The notes beneath the pieces are model-generated. The model saw nothing but the letters and a program-made list of their open reading frames with translations, had not been told where the DNA came from and made no database searches. The translations under genes were made by a program, and so were the position numbers. Positions 24,455 to 32,401 of a stretch of DNA of 35,582 bases are shown here, one piece after another (the first letter of the stretch is position 1; each line of letters begins with the position of its first letter). Source of the DNA: Bryobacterales bacterium (lineage in GTDB: Bacteria; Acidobacteriota; Terriglobia; Bryobacterales; Bryobacteraceae); NCBI GenBank assembly GCA_027459465.1, contig DAIDIH010000113.1:1-35582 (forward strand), written 5' to 3'.

Positions 24455-27244
24455 ATGACCCGCCGCCTTTCGCTCGCCGTGTGGCTCGTCGCCGCCGCGG
24501 CCCTGGCCCAGGAGGCCAAAAAGGACGCCCCGAAAAGCGACGCACCCAAAAATGAGGACTGCCTCGCCTGCCACGACCCCGGAAAACGTACCGGCAAACG
24601 CGAAGCCGGTGTCGCCCCACCCTTCGACGCCGCCGCCCTCAAGGCATCCCCCCACGCTTCCCTCGAATGCACCGCCTGCCACTCCGACATCTCCGAACTC
24701 CCTCACCCCGAAAAACTCGCGCCCGTCAACTGCGGTACCTGCCACTCCGACGAAGACGCCCAGTTCACCGCAAGCACCCATGGCCGCGCCGCCGCCCACG
24801 GCGACAAACTCGCCCCCTCCTGCACCACCTGCCACGGAACCCATACCATCCGCCGCCCCTCGGAGCCGGATTCGCCCACCGCCACAATGAATATCCCCAA
24901 GCTCTGCGGCCAGTGCCACAAAGAAGGTACGCCCGTCTCCGAAGCCCGTAACATCCCCCAAACCAACATCCTCGGCAATTACATGGATAGTATCCATGGC
25001 CGCGGCCTCTACGAACAGGGACTTACCGTCACCGCCGTCTGCACAAGCTGCCACACCGCCCACAGCGTACTCCCTCACACTGACCCGCGCTCTTCCATCG
25101 CCAAGCAGAACATCGCTCACACATGCGAACAATGCCACTCACAAATCGAAACCGTCCACCGCAAAGTCATCCGCGGTGAGTTATGGGAAAAACAACCCCA
25201 CTTAGTCCCCGCCTGCGTCGATTGCCACGAGCCGCATAAGATCCGCAAGGTCGACTACGCCGAGGGCATGGCCAACATGGACTGCCAGCGCTGCCACGGC
25301 AACCCTCAGTTAAAGGTCGTGCGGGAAGGGAAGACCGTTTCCCTCTACGTCAACCCGAACGAGATAGCCAACTCCCGCCACGCCCGCATCGCCTGCGCCT
25401 CCTGCCACACCGGCGGCAATCCTTCCCTCGAACGCCCCTGCCAGACCATCGCCTCAAAGGTCGACTGCACCAACTGCCACGCCCAGCAAGGCACGGACTA
25501 CCGCTCCTCCACCCACGGGCAACTCGCCGCTAAGGGCAGCCCCGACGCTCCAACCTGCAAGGACTGCCACGGCTCCCACGGCGTCCTCGGTATCGAGGAT
25601 CCCAAATCCCCCGTCTTCGCCCGCAACGTCCCCACGCTCTGCGCCGGTTGCCATCGCACCGGCCAGAAGGCCGCCGTCCGCTACACCGGCAACCAGCACA
25701 ACATCGTCGAAAACTACCGCGAAAGCATCCACGGCCAGGGACTCCTCCAGGCCGGCCTCACCGTCACCGCCAACTGCGCCGACTGCCACACCGCCCACCG
25801 CGAACTCCCCGCCGGCGATCCCGCCTCGAGCGTCAACCGGAAGAACGTCGTCGAAACCTGCGGCCGCTGCCACCGCGGCATCTATGAAGCCTTCGTCAAT
25901 AGCGTCCACTCTCCCACCGCCTTCCCCACCTCCAAGCCCCTCCCCGTCTGCAGCGACTGCCACTCCGCCCACAGCATCCAGCGCACCGACGCCTCCAACT
26001 TCCGCCTCCATATCATGGACCAGTGCGGTAAGTGCCACCAGGCCATCACCGAAAGTTACTTCGAAACTTACCACGGCAAAGTCTCCCGCCTCGGCTACTT
26101 ACAAACCGCCAAATGCTACGACTGCCACGGCGCCCACGATATCCTCCCCGTCACCGATCCCCGCTCCCGCTTGAGCCGCCAAAACATCGTCAAAACCTGC
26201 GCCCAGTGCCACAAAGACGCCCACCGCCAGTTCGCCGGCTACCTCACCCACGCCACCCACCATGACCCGGTCCGCTATCCCATCCTCTTTTACACCTTCT
26301 GGGGCATGACCACCCTCCTCGTCGGCACCCTCATGGTCTCCGGCGTTCACACCGCCCTCTGGCTTCCCCGTTCCCTTGAATACCGCCGCTCCCTCAAACG
26401 CGAGGCCCCCGGCGATGGCGCCACCTACGTCCGCCGCTTCCGCCCCTTCGAGCGCAACCTCCACCTCACCGTCATCACTAGCTTCCTCGGCCTCGCCACC
26501 ACCGGCATGATCCTCAAGTTCTCCTACGCGACCTGGGCCGCCACTCTCGCCCACCTGCTCGGCGGCTTCGAAGTCGCCGGCTGGATCCACCGCGTGTGCG
26601 CCTTGCTCACCTTCGGCTACTTCGGCGCCCACCTTTGGGACCTCCACCGCCGCCGGCGCGCCAGCGGCAAAACCTGGCTCCAGTTCATCTTCGGCCCCGA
26701 GAGCATGGTGCTGAACCGCCGCGACCTGCACGAGTTCGTCGCTTCCCTCAAATGGTTCCTCGGAAAAGGCCCCCGCCCCGACTACGGCCGCTGGACCTAC
26801 TGGGAAAAATTCGACTACTTCGCCGTCTTCTGGGGCGTCGCCGTCATCGGCGGCACCGGACTCATCCTCTGGCGCCCCGTCTTCTTCACCCACTTTATGC
26901 CCGGATGGGCCGTCAACGTCGCCACCACCATCCACAGCGACGAGGCCCTCCTCGCCGTCGCCTTCATCTTCAGCATCCACTTCTTCAACACCCACTTCCG
27001 TCCCGAACGCTTCCCCATCGACACCGTCATCTTCCTCGGCGGCGTCCCGCTCGAAGAGTTCAAAAAGGACCGCCCCCGCGAATACCAGGAAATGCTCGAC
27101 CGCGGCGAACTCGAACAGAACTTCATGCCCGCTCCCGTCCCCCTCGCCGCCCGCCTCTGGCGCCGCTTCGGCTTCGCCGCCCTCGCCGTCGGCCTCACCC
27201 TCATCGGCCTCATCATCTACGCCGCCGTCTTCGCCTACCGCTAA
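24455..27244 (+). CDS. 19-heme cytochrome c fused to a cytochrome b-type membrane domain (CbcL-like architecture)
   Basis: The ATG at 24455 gives 929 residues with a signal peptide (MTRRLSLAVWLVAAAALAQ). I count 19 CxxCH heme c motifs between residue 36 (CLACH) and residue 586 (CAQCH). The C-terminal part, from ~605, has about six TM segments with His-containing helices: ILFYTFWGMTTLLVGTLMVSG, GWIHRVCALLTFGYFGAHLWDLH, TTIHSDEALLAVAFIFSIHFF and a last helix GLTLIGLIIYAAVFAY. This resembles the diheme cytochrome b subunits of formate dehydrogenase or hydrogenase (FdnI/HydC). Geobacter CbcL has the same overall design with nine c-hemes and takes electrons from the quinone pool to periplasmic carriers. 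The present protein has about twice as many. Three internal repeats are visible (24904-25138, 25640-25873, 26024-26212). No outer-membrane conduit genes are next to it. Direction of electron flow and partner are unknown. Confidence 0.88.
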   Translation: MTRRLSLAVWLVAAAALAQEAKKDAPKSDAPKNEDCLACHDPGKRTGKREAGVAPPFDAAALKASPHASLECTACHSDISELPHPEKLAPVNCGTCHSDEDAQFTASTHGRAAAHGDKLAPSCTTCHGTHTIRRPSEPDSPTATMNIPKLCGQCHKEGTPVSEARNIPQTNILGNYMDSIHGRGLYEQGLTVTAVCTSCHTAHSVLPHTDPRSSIAKQNIAHTCEQCHSQIETVHRKVIRGELWEKQPHLVPACVDCHEPHKIRKVDYAEGMANMDCQRCHGNPQLKVVREGKTVSLYVNPNEIANSRHARIACASCHTGGNPSLERPCQTIASKVDCTNCHAQQGTDYRSSTHGQLAAKGSPDAPTCKDCHGSHGVLGIEDPKSPVFARNVPTLCAGCHRTGQKAAVRYTGNQHNIVENYRESIHGQGLLQAGLTVTANCADCHTAHRELPAGDPASSVNRKNVVETCGRCHRGIYEAFVNSVHSPTAFPTSKPLPVCSDCHSAHSIQRTDASNFRLHIMDQCGKCHQAITESYFETYHGKVSRLGYLQTAKCYDCHGAHDILPVTDPRSRLSRQNIVKTCAQCHKDAHRQFAGYLTHATHHDPVRYPILFYTFWGMTTLLVGTLMVSGVHTALWLPRSLEYRRSLKREAPGDGATYVRRFRPFERNLHLTVITSFLGLATTGMILKFSYATWAATLAHLLGGFEVAGWIHRVCALLTFGYFGAHLWDLHRRRRASGKTWLQFIFGPESMVLNRRDLHEFVASLKWFLGKGPRPDYGRWTYWEKFDYFAVFWGVAVIGGTGLILWRPVFFTHFMPGWAVNVATTIHSDEALLAVAFIFSIHFFNTHFRPERFPIDTVIFLGGVPLEEFKKDRPREYQEMLDRGELEQNFMPAPVPLAARLWRRFGFAALAVGLTLIGLIIYAAVFAYR
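24904..26212 (+). repeat. Three internal repeats within the multiheme domain
   Basis: Copies at 24904-25138, 25640-25873 and 26024-26212 share the plan CxxCH, then Y-x-x-S/T-x-HG, GL(T)-x-TA-x-CxxCHTAH, LP-x-x-DP-x-S, and N-I/V-x-x-TCxxCH. Copies 1 and 2 are each about 78 residues and share phrases such as QGLTVTAVCTSCHTAH and AGLTVTANCADCHTAH. Copy 3 is shorter, about 63 residues. Confidence 0.75.
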
Positions 27245-27334
27245 TTGCTCGCCCCGCGCCGGCGCCTCGCCTTTACCCTCGAGGCACTGCTCGCCCGACT
27301 GAAGGATTCCTTCCCCGATTCGGGCGCTCAACCC

Positions 27335-27857
27335 ATGTCACTCATCTCCATCCCAGCCCGCGGCCGGCTCACCAGTGTCTCCGCCGGGTCAACCTTCACC
27401 CGCAACACTGTCCCCGTATTCATCGAAGCCATCACCCTCAGCGCCCAAACCGCCCTCCGCGAATCCATCGCCGCCACGGCCTCGCCCAAAGGCTCACCGA
27501 ACGCGAAACCCTCGGCCACGAACTCCAGCGCATCCTCGACCAGAAAACCAACCCCTGCGACATCACCGTCCTCTCCGTCGAAATCCGCGACGTGAAAATC
27601 CCGCAGGCCCCGACCACGCCATGTCCCGCCAGGCCCGCATCCTCCTCGGTGACGCCGAAACGCAGATCTCATCCAAATTCGCCGAAGCCGCGCAGGTCTA
27701 CCGCGACAACCCCGTCGCCCTACACCTCCGCGCCAGGAACACGCTCTACGAAGCCATCAAGGGGAAAGGCTCCAGGGTCATCGTCCCCGCCTCCACCCTG
27801 GAAACCATGCGCCTCGGCGGAACCCTCGCCGCCACCTCTCTCGCCAACAACCCTTAA
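27335..27857 (+). pseudogene. Broken SPFH/band-7 (slipin/stomatin-like) gene
   Basis: Three consecutive pieces in three frames align with the C-terminal half of slipins. Frame 1 of the series reads VFIEAITLSAQTALRES (~27415-27470). The next reads RHGLAQRLTERETLGHEL, then QRILDQKTNPCDITVLSVEI and RDVKIPQA (~27471-27610). The last reads MSRQARILLGDAETQ, SSKFAEAAQVYRDNPVALHL and GSRVIVPASTLETMRLGG, to the TAA at 27857. Each junction is repaired by adding one base: a G near 27470 restores ESIGRHGLAQ and a T near 27610 restores PQALDHAMSRQ. Compared with usual slipins, the AQAERERQ segment after MSRQ is also missing in frame, and the N-terminal membrane hairpin and SPFH start are absent. Intact slipins organise membrane microdomains with NfeD proteases; no nfeD is present nearby. 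Confidence 0.78.
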
Positions 27858-27893
27858 ATCCACGGTGGCACGCGTCTCACATATCCTCAAAGG

Positions 27894-29927
27894 TTGCTCA
27901 CCCGCCGCCAACTCCTCGCCGCGCCGCTGCTCGCGCGCCGCTCTTCAGCCGTCCCCATCCCTCGCCTCCCACTCGTCGCCCGCCACAACATCGTCTACAC
28001 CGCCGCGCAGCCAAACGCCCCGCTCGCCATCGGCAACGGCGAACTCGCCTTCACCGCCGATTTCACAGGACTCCAAACCTTCCCCGATCCCACCGCCTGC
28101 TACCCGCTCTGCACCATGGCCCAATGGGCCTGGCACAGCGCCCCGAATCCCCACGGCTACTCGCTCGACACCTTCCGCTTCACCCCCTTCGACGCCCACG
28201 GCCGCCAGGTGCTCTATCCCGTCAGCCCCGAAGGCCAGCAGGACGCCTACCGCTGGCTCCGCGAAAACCCCCACCGCTACAATCTCGCCCGCATCGGCCT
28301 CTCGCTCACCACTGCCTGCGAACCCCTCACCCAGACCCTCGACCTCTGGACCGGGCTCCTCACCAGTCTCTTCACTTACTCCGGCCGCCGCATCGAAACC
28401 CGAGCCGCCTGCCATCCCTCCCTCGACGCCCTCGCCTTTGAAATCGCTCCCGCCCTCCCCGTCATCCTCGAACTTCCTTACCCCTCTCCCTCCCTCTCCG
28501 GCGCCGCCTGGAACTTACCCGATCCCCACACAAGCCTTCTTACTCCACTTACAACGAACTCCGCCCGCATCTTACACACCTTCGATCACGACGGCTGTAT
28601 CTTAGCTCTTACTTGGGACTCTCCCGCCCAACTTACTCCCACCGGCCCCCACCGCTTCCTCCTCGAATCCCATTCCAACTTACTCGCCTTCACCATCGCC
28701 TTCGCCCCGCTCTCCCGCACGCCCTCCGCCCCATCGCCCCGCCGCGTTTTCCTCTCCGCCGCCCGGCACTGGCCCCAATTCTGGAACTCCGGCGCCGCCA
28801 TCGATACCTCCGCCTCCCGCGACCCCCGCGCCCCTGAACTCGAACGCCGCCTCGTCCTCAGCCAGTACCTCACCGCCATCCAATGCGCCGGCTCGCTCCC
28901 GCCCCAGGAAACCGGACTCACCTGTAACAGTTGGTACGGCAAGTTCCATCTGGAAATGTACTGGTGGCACTGCGCCCACTTCGCCCTCTGGGGCCGCGCC
29001 CCCCTGCTCGAGCGCAGCCTAGGCTACTACTCGTCCATCCTCCCCTCCGCCCAAGCCACCGCCCGCGCCCAAGGTTACAGCGGCGCCCGCTGGCCGAAAA
29101 TGACCGCCCCGGACGGCCGCGAAAGCCCCTCGCCCATCGGCCCCCTGCTCGTCTGGCAGCAGCCCCACCCCATCTTCCTCGCCGAACTCTGCTACCGCGC
29201 CCACCCCAACGCCGCCACCCTCCACCGCCACGCCGATGTCGTCTTCGCAACCGCCGATTTCCTCGCCTCCTACGCCTCCTGGGAACCCGCCCGCCGCCGC
29301 TACTCCCTCGGCCCGCCCATCATCCCCGCCCAGGAAAACCACCCCCCGCGCGAAACCTGGAACCCCACCTTCGAACTCGAACAGTTCTATGAAGCCCTCG
29401 GCCTCGCCCTCCTCTGGCGCCGCCGCCTCGGCCTTCCACCTGTCCCCCTCTGGCAAACCGTCCGCGATCACCTCGCCCCGCTCCCCGTCCGCGGCGGTCT
29501 CTACCTCGCCCACGAAAACTGCCCGCAAACCTTCACCGAACGCAACCGCGACCACCCCTCCCTACTCGCCGCCCTCGGCCTCCTCCAAGGCCGCAAAGCC
29601 GACCCCGCCACCATGAGCCGCACCCTCGACAAAGTCCTCGCCTGCTGGCAATGGGAAACTACCTGGGGCTGGGACGACCCCCTCATCGCCCTCACCGCCG
29701 CCCGCCTCGGCCGCCCCCGAACCGCCCTCGACGCCCTCTTTCTCGACACCCCGAAAAACCGCTGGCTTCCCAACGGCCACACCTACCAGCGCCCCAGCCT
29801 CCCCTGCTATCTCCCCTCCAACGGAAGCCTCCTCTACGCCGCCGCCGTCATCGCCCCCACACTCCAAGCCTCCGGCTGGGGCATCCACGCGAATGGCCCA
29901 CTGGTGGAAACCGGCCATCTGCGGTGA
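27894..29927 (+). CDS. Exported six-hairpin-glycosidase-like protein
   Basis: The TTG at 27894 is the only possible start after the upstream in-frame stop. It gives 677 residues beginning LTRRQLLAAPLLARR, which looks like a twin-arginine signal. An N-terminal beta-rich region (~30-270) with IGNGELAFTADFTGLQTF is followed by an alpha-helical domain with conserved-looking Trp/Glu-rich stretches: NSWYGKFHLEMYWWHCAHFA, ARWPKMTAPDGRESPS, WNPTFELEQFYEALGLAL, WQWETTWGWDDPLIALTA and LPNGHTYQRPSLPCYLPSNG. This two-part layout resembles beta-sandwich plus (alpha/alpha)6-barrel glycosidases of the GH65/GH95 type, and Glu residues in HLEMYW and WETTWGWDD are candidate active-site residues. I could not assign a family or substrate. 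The closest promoter-like element is TATCCT, 6 nt before the TTG, so a leaderless transcript is possible. Confidence 0.7.
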   Translation: MLTRRQLLAAPLLARRSSAVPIPRLPLVARHNIVYTAAQPNAPLAIGNGELAFTADFTGLQTFPDPTACYPLCTMAQWAWHSAPNPHGYSLDTFRFTPFDAHGRQVLYPVSPEGQQDAYRWLRENPHRYNLARIGLSLTTACEPLTQTLDLWTGLLTSLFTYSGRRIETRAACHPSLDALAFEIAPALPVILELPYPSPSLSGAAWNLPDPHTSLLTPLTTNSARILHTFDHDGCILALTWDSPAQLTPTGPHRFLLESHSNLLAFTIAFAPLSRTPSAPSPRRVFLSAARHWPQFWNSGAAIDTSASRDPRAPELERRLVLSQYLTAIQCAGSLPPQETGLTCNSWYGKFHLEMYWWHCAHFALWGRAPLLERSLGYYSSILPSAQATARAQGYSGARWPKMTAPDGRESPSPIGPLLVWQQPHPIFLAELCYRAHPNAATLHRHADVVFATADFLASYASWEPARRRYSLGPPIIPAQENHPPRETWNPTFELEQFYEALGLALLWRRRLGLPPVPLWQTVRDHLAPLPVRGGLYLAHENCPQTFTERNRDHPSLLAALGLLQGRKADPATMSRTLDKVLACWQWETTWGWDDPLIALTAARLGRPRTALDALFLDTPKNRWLPNGHTYQRPSLPCYLPSNGSLLYAAAVIAPTLQASGWGIHANGPLVETGHLR

Positions 29928-30033
29928 AAGCCAACCACGGGTTTTGCGGTCCGGCATCTTGTTATCAATAACTTGCAATTGGCGCTCTGCTTGCTCCGCC
30001 CATGTTGAAATCACGGAAAGGAACTACGTCGCC

Positions 30034-30939
30034 ATGCGCCTGAGAATCGGACTCCTCGCTCTCATCCTTGCTACCGCCGTCGCGTGGGCCCAGGACCAAT
30101 CCCAAACCCCTGCCCCAGTTTGGCATCACTTCGACGAACCCCGCCCCGCCAACGCTCCCCCGCCACCCCCAGATCCTTCCGCCGCACCCGCCCCTGCTCC
30201 AGCGGCCGCCGACCCCAACGCCACCCCGCCCGTCCTCACCCTCCCCGCCGGAACTTGGATCACCGTCCGCCTCGATCAGCCCTTATCGAGCGACCATAAC
30301 CAGCCCGGCGACGCCTTCACCGGCACTCTTATGCACCCCATCGTCGTCAATGGACTCGTCGTCGCCCACCGCGGCCAGACCATCGGCGGACGCGTCGCCG
30401 AAGCGCAAAAGGGCGGTCGCATCAAAGGCACCTCCAAGCTCGCCCTCGAAGTCACCGAAGTCCGCTTCGCCGACGGCCAGCAGTTGCCCGTCCACACCCA
30501 GTGGATCCAGCGCAACGGCGATACCAGCGTCGGCCGTGACGCCGCCGCCATCGGCGCAACCACCGGCGCCGGCGCCGGCATCGGCGCGCTCGCCGCGGGC
30601 GGCATGGGCGCTGGAATCGGAGCCGCCGCCGGAGCCGTCGCTTCCACCATCGGCGTCCTCGTCACCCGCGGCAAACCCGCCGTCGTCTCCCCCGAACAGG
30701 TGCTAACCTTCCGCCTCACCGCCCCCGTCGAAATCGACACCACCAACTCCCACAACGCCTTCCGCCCCGTCCAGCAGTCCGATTATTCCCAGCCCGGCCC
30801 GCGCCGCCCGATCCGCGCCCAAAGCCCTCGGCCTACGCTCTACGCCGCGCCTCCGCCGCCGGTGATGGTCGGAGTCGGTGTCGGCGGCTTTGGACCCTGG
30901 TTCGGCCCCCGCTGGGGTTGGCCCGGCTGGTATTGGTAA
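30034..30939 (+). CDS. Secreted protein with glycine-zipper-like segment, unknown function
   Basis: The ATG at 30034 has a good ribosome binding site (GGAAAGGAA at 30014-30022) and gives 301 residues with a signal peptide (MRLRIGLLALILATAVAWAQ). An Ala/Pro-rich linker (~35-65) precedes a beta-rich domain: LPAGTWITVRLDQPLSSDHN, AFTGTLMHPIVVNGLVVAHRG and KLALEVTEVRFADGQQLPVH. I recall this domain type as widespread in secreted acidobacterial proteins without a known role. A Gly/Ala-rich stretch (ATTGAGAGIGALAAGGMGAG...) resembles a glycine zipper that could insert in the outer membrane. The C-terminus is Pro/Gly/Trp-rich (GFGPWFGPRWGWPGWYW). It ends 6 bp from the convergent metalloprotease gene. 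The longer reading from 29893 overlaps the previous gene and is unlikely. Confidence 0.75.
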   Translation: MRLRIGLLALILATAVAWAQDQSQTPAPVWHHFDEPRPANAPPPPPDPSAAPAPAPAAADPNATPPVLTLPAGTWITVRLDQPLSSDHNQPGDAFTGTLMHPIVVNGLVVAHRGQTIGGRVAEAQKGGRIKGTSKLALEVTEVRFADGQQLPVHTQWIQRNGDTSVGRDAAAIGATTGAGAGIGALAAGGMGAGIGAAAGAVASTIGVLVTRGKPAVVSPEQVLTFRLTAPVEIDTTNSHNAFRPVQQSDYSQPGPRRPIRAQSPRPTLYAAPPPPVMVGVGVGGFGPWFGPRWGWPGWYW

Positions 30940-30945
30940 ACGCTC

Positions 30946-31656
30946 TTACCCGAGCGCCCGAAGCAGTTTCCGCGCCGTCTCCCACTCCGGAAACTCCCGC
31001 TCGGCCGCCTTGAACTCCGCCGTGTGTACGCACCGCCGCGGCCCGCGATGCTCCTCCGGAAACCGCAGGTGCAGCATCTCGTGATACATCACGTACTCCA
31101 CCGCCACCTTCGGCGCCTTCGGCGAATCCAGCAGCCGGCTCATCACAATCGCATGATGCGAAGGATCGTAGTGCCCGAGCGTCGTCCGCGAAACCCGCCG
31201 GCTCCAGCCCAACGCCGGCCGCGCCATCATCCCGCCGAAGAACCGCACATTCAGGTCTTCGAACATCTCCACCAGGTCGTAACAGGCGCCCTGCGGGCTG
31301 TCTACCAGTTTCCGCCCCCGTGTCTTCCGCAGCGTATCGAGGTGCCGCCGCACCTCGGCCCGGTTCAGATACCGCCGGTACCGGTCCCGATGCACCCGCG
31401 CCAGCGGCTTCCGCGCCAGCTTCGAAACCAGAATGTGCGCCAGGGATTCCACCACATACGCCGGCGCCTCGGCGAACGCGTCGCTCAGCTTCGCCTCCAG
31501 CCGCCCATCGTATAGCTGAATCCGGCTGTTGGCGTTCGCAAACCGCCGGAACTCCACCGTCACCTTCGGCTGCGCCGCATACGGCCGCAACTCCCGGTAC
31601 ACCCGCGAGAAAATCTCCTCCGGCTTCTCGATGAGAACCGCGCTAAACCCACCCAT
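30946..31656 (-). CDS. SprT-like zinc metalloprotease domain protein
   Basis: A 236-residue cytoplasmic protein with no signal peptide. The zinc site is YHEMLHLRF with H192-E193-xx-H196, and H211 in VHTAEFKAAEREFP as the likely third ligand. This spacing is typical of SprT/Spartan-type peptidases. The upstream ARPALGWSRR ... TLGHYDPSHHAIVMSRLLD is also family-like. Human Spartan cleaves DNA-protein crosslinks; bacterial SprT proteins are poorly studied. The N-terminal ~130 residues contain no domain I recognise. The ATG at 31656 follows two TATACT elements inside an inverted repeat (31660-31693). The next gene upstream (31702-32256) is on the same strand, 45 bp away. Confidence 0.8.
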   Translation of the reverse strand: MGGFSAVLIEKPEEIFSRVYRELRPYAAQPKVTVEFRRFANANSRIQLYDGRLEAKLSDAFAEAPAYVVESLAHILVSKLARKPLARVHRDRYRRYLNRAEVRRHLDTLRKTRGRKLVDSPQGACYDLVEMFEDLNVRFFGGMMARPALGWSRRVSRTTLGHYDPSHHAIVMSRLLDSPKAPKVAVEYVMYHEMLHLRFPEEHRGPRRCVHTAEFKAAEREFPEWETARKLLRALG

Positions 31657-31659
31657 CGT

Positions 31660-31693
31660 CTTCCCCAGTATACGGGCTCAGTATACAGGGAAG
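31660..31693. repeat. Imperfect inverted repeat with two GTATAC cores before the SprT-like gene
   Basis: CTTCCC at 31660-31665 and GTATAC at 31668-31673 are mirrored by GTATAC at 31681-31686 and GGGAAG at 31688-31693, with one extra base in the left arm. On the minus strand, TATACT occurs at 31685-31680 and 31672-31667, ending 23 and 10 nt before the SprT-like ATG. It may be a promoter/operator, or a hairpin that separates this gene from the one upstream. Confidence 0.5.
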
Positions 31694-31701
31694 ACCCCGC
31701 G

Positions 31702-32256
31702 CTATTCGCGTCGCATCGGCGCCGCGCCCACCGGTTCCACGCTCACCCTCGTATAGTCGCCGCGCCGCTCACCCGGCGTCACCCGGAAATACGATGCAGC
31801 CTCCACGCCCTTCATCCGCCGCGCATCTACCGCCGCGCGTAGCGCCGCCGGCAACTGGTCCCCGCGGAAATACACCATGAACGTGTACACCCGTCCGCCG
31901 CGCTCGTCCGATACCGAAGGCTCGCTCAGAAACGAGTACGTCACCCGGTACGCCCGCTCCGGCGCCACCTGCTTCACCTCCGGGCAGAACATCGACCCGC
32001 CCGGCTCCCGGTTCGCCGCCTCCGCGCAATACCCGGCGTTGTCTTTCACCTCGGCCTTCGTGAACACCTTCACCGCTTTGATCCCCTCGAATCGGATCGA
32101 CCCCGTGTTCACCGAAGCCGGAATCAACGCCTCGTGCGTGAACGGGTGCAACTCCTGCACCCGATTCTCGCCCCAGGCCAAAACCGCCGCGCCGGCCAGC
32201 ACCAGAACACTCAATACGGCGCCTGGCCGTCCGAATCTCCGAACCGCGACTCGCAT
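31702..32256 (-). CDS. Secreted or membrane-anchored protein of unknown function
   Basis: A 184-residue protein. It has an N-terminal hydrophobic segment (AVLSVLVLAGAAVLAWG, ~13-29) after basic residues, consistent with a signal peptide or anchor. The rest is a soluble mixed domain with three cysteines, two of them in YCAEAANREPGGSMFCPEVKQ, which could form a disulfide outside the cytoplasm. I do not recognise a family. A CATACT element lies 20 nt before the ATG on the minus strand, with GGTAGAGGTA as a possible ribosome binding site. Transcription is probably divergent from the ATPase/TOPRIM pair and may continue into the SprT-like gene 45 bp downstream. Confidence 0.65.
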   Translation of the reverse strand: MRVAVRRFGRPGAVLSVLVLAGAAVLAWGENRVQELHPFTHEALIPASVNTGSIRFEGIKAVKVFTKAEVKDNAGYCAEAANREPGGSMFCPEVKQVAPERAYRVTYSFLSEPSVSDERGGRVYTFMVYFRGDQLPAALRAAVDARRMKGVEAASYFRVTPGERRGDYTRVSVEPVGAAPMRRE

Positions 32257-32333
32257 AAAAAGGTACCTCTACCCGCAGTATGCGCGCGCAACCCCCACGC
32301 CATCCAACGACTTCTACTAATGGCCCATACTGC

Positions 32334-32351
32334 TTTGTAATCGATTTGTAA
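32334..32351. repeat. TTTGTAA direct repeat in the divergent region before the ATPase gene
   Basis: TTTGTAA occurs at 32334-32340 and again at 32345-32351, so the copies are 11 bp apart, one helical turn, in an AT-rich stretch. That placement suits a protein binding one DNA face. It lies 50-70 bp before the ATPase start and about 80 bp before the divergent gene. Confidence 0.4.
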
Positions 32352-32385
32352 CAATTCCTCCTCTCCCGCATCTCCGTGATTCACA

Positions 32386-32393
32386 TGTAAAAT
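32386..32393 (+). promoter_or_regulatory. Extended -10-like element next to the ATPase start
   Basis: TGTAAAAT at 32386-32393 ends 8 nt before the GTG at 32402. No ribosome binding site lies between (TGTCCTGA). If used, it gives a leaderless or nearly leaderless mRNA. Confidence 0.35.
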
Positions 32394-32401
32394 TGTCCTG
32401 A

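Noticed and set aside
26596-28605. Long plus-strand open frame (669 codons) across the end of the cytochrome gene
   Set aside because: Shadow of the cytochrome and of the next gene, Arg/Pro/Ser-rich. Only the 27471-27610 part is real, as a fragment of the slipin pseudogene.
30941-30956. CGCTC/GAGCG stem-loop between convergent genes
   Set aside because: Five-base stem without a T run, overlapping the end of the SprT-like gene; too weak to call a terminator.
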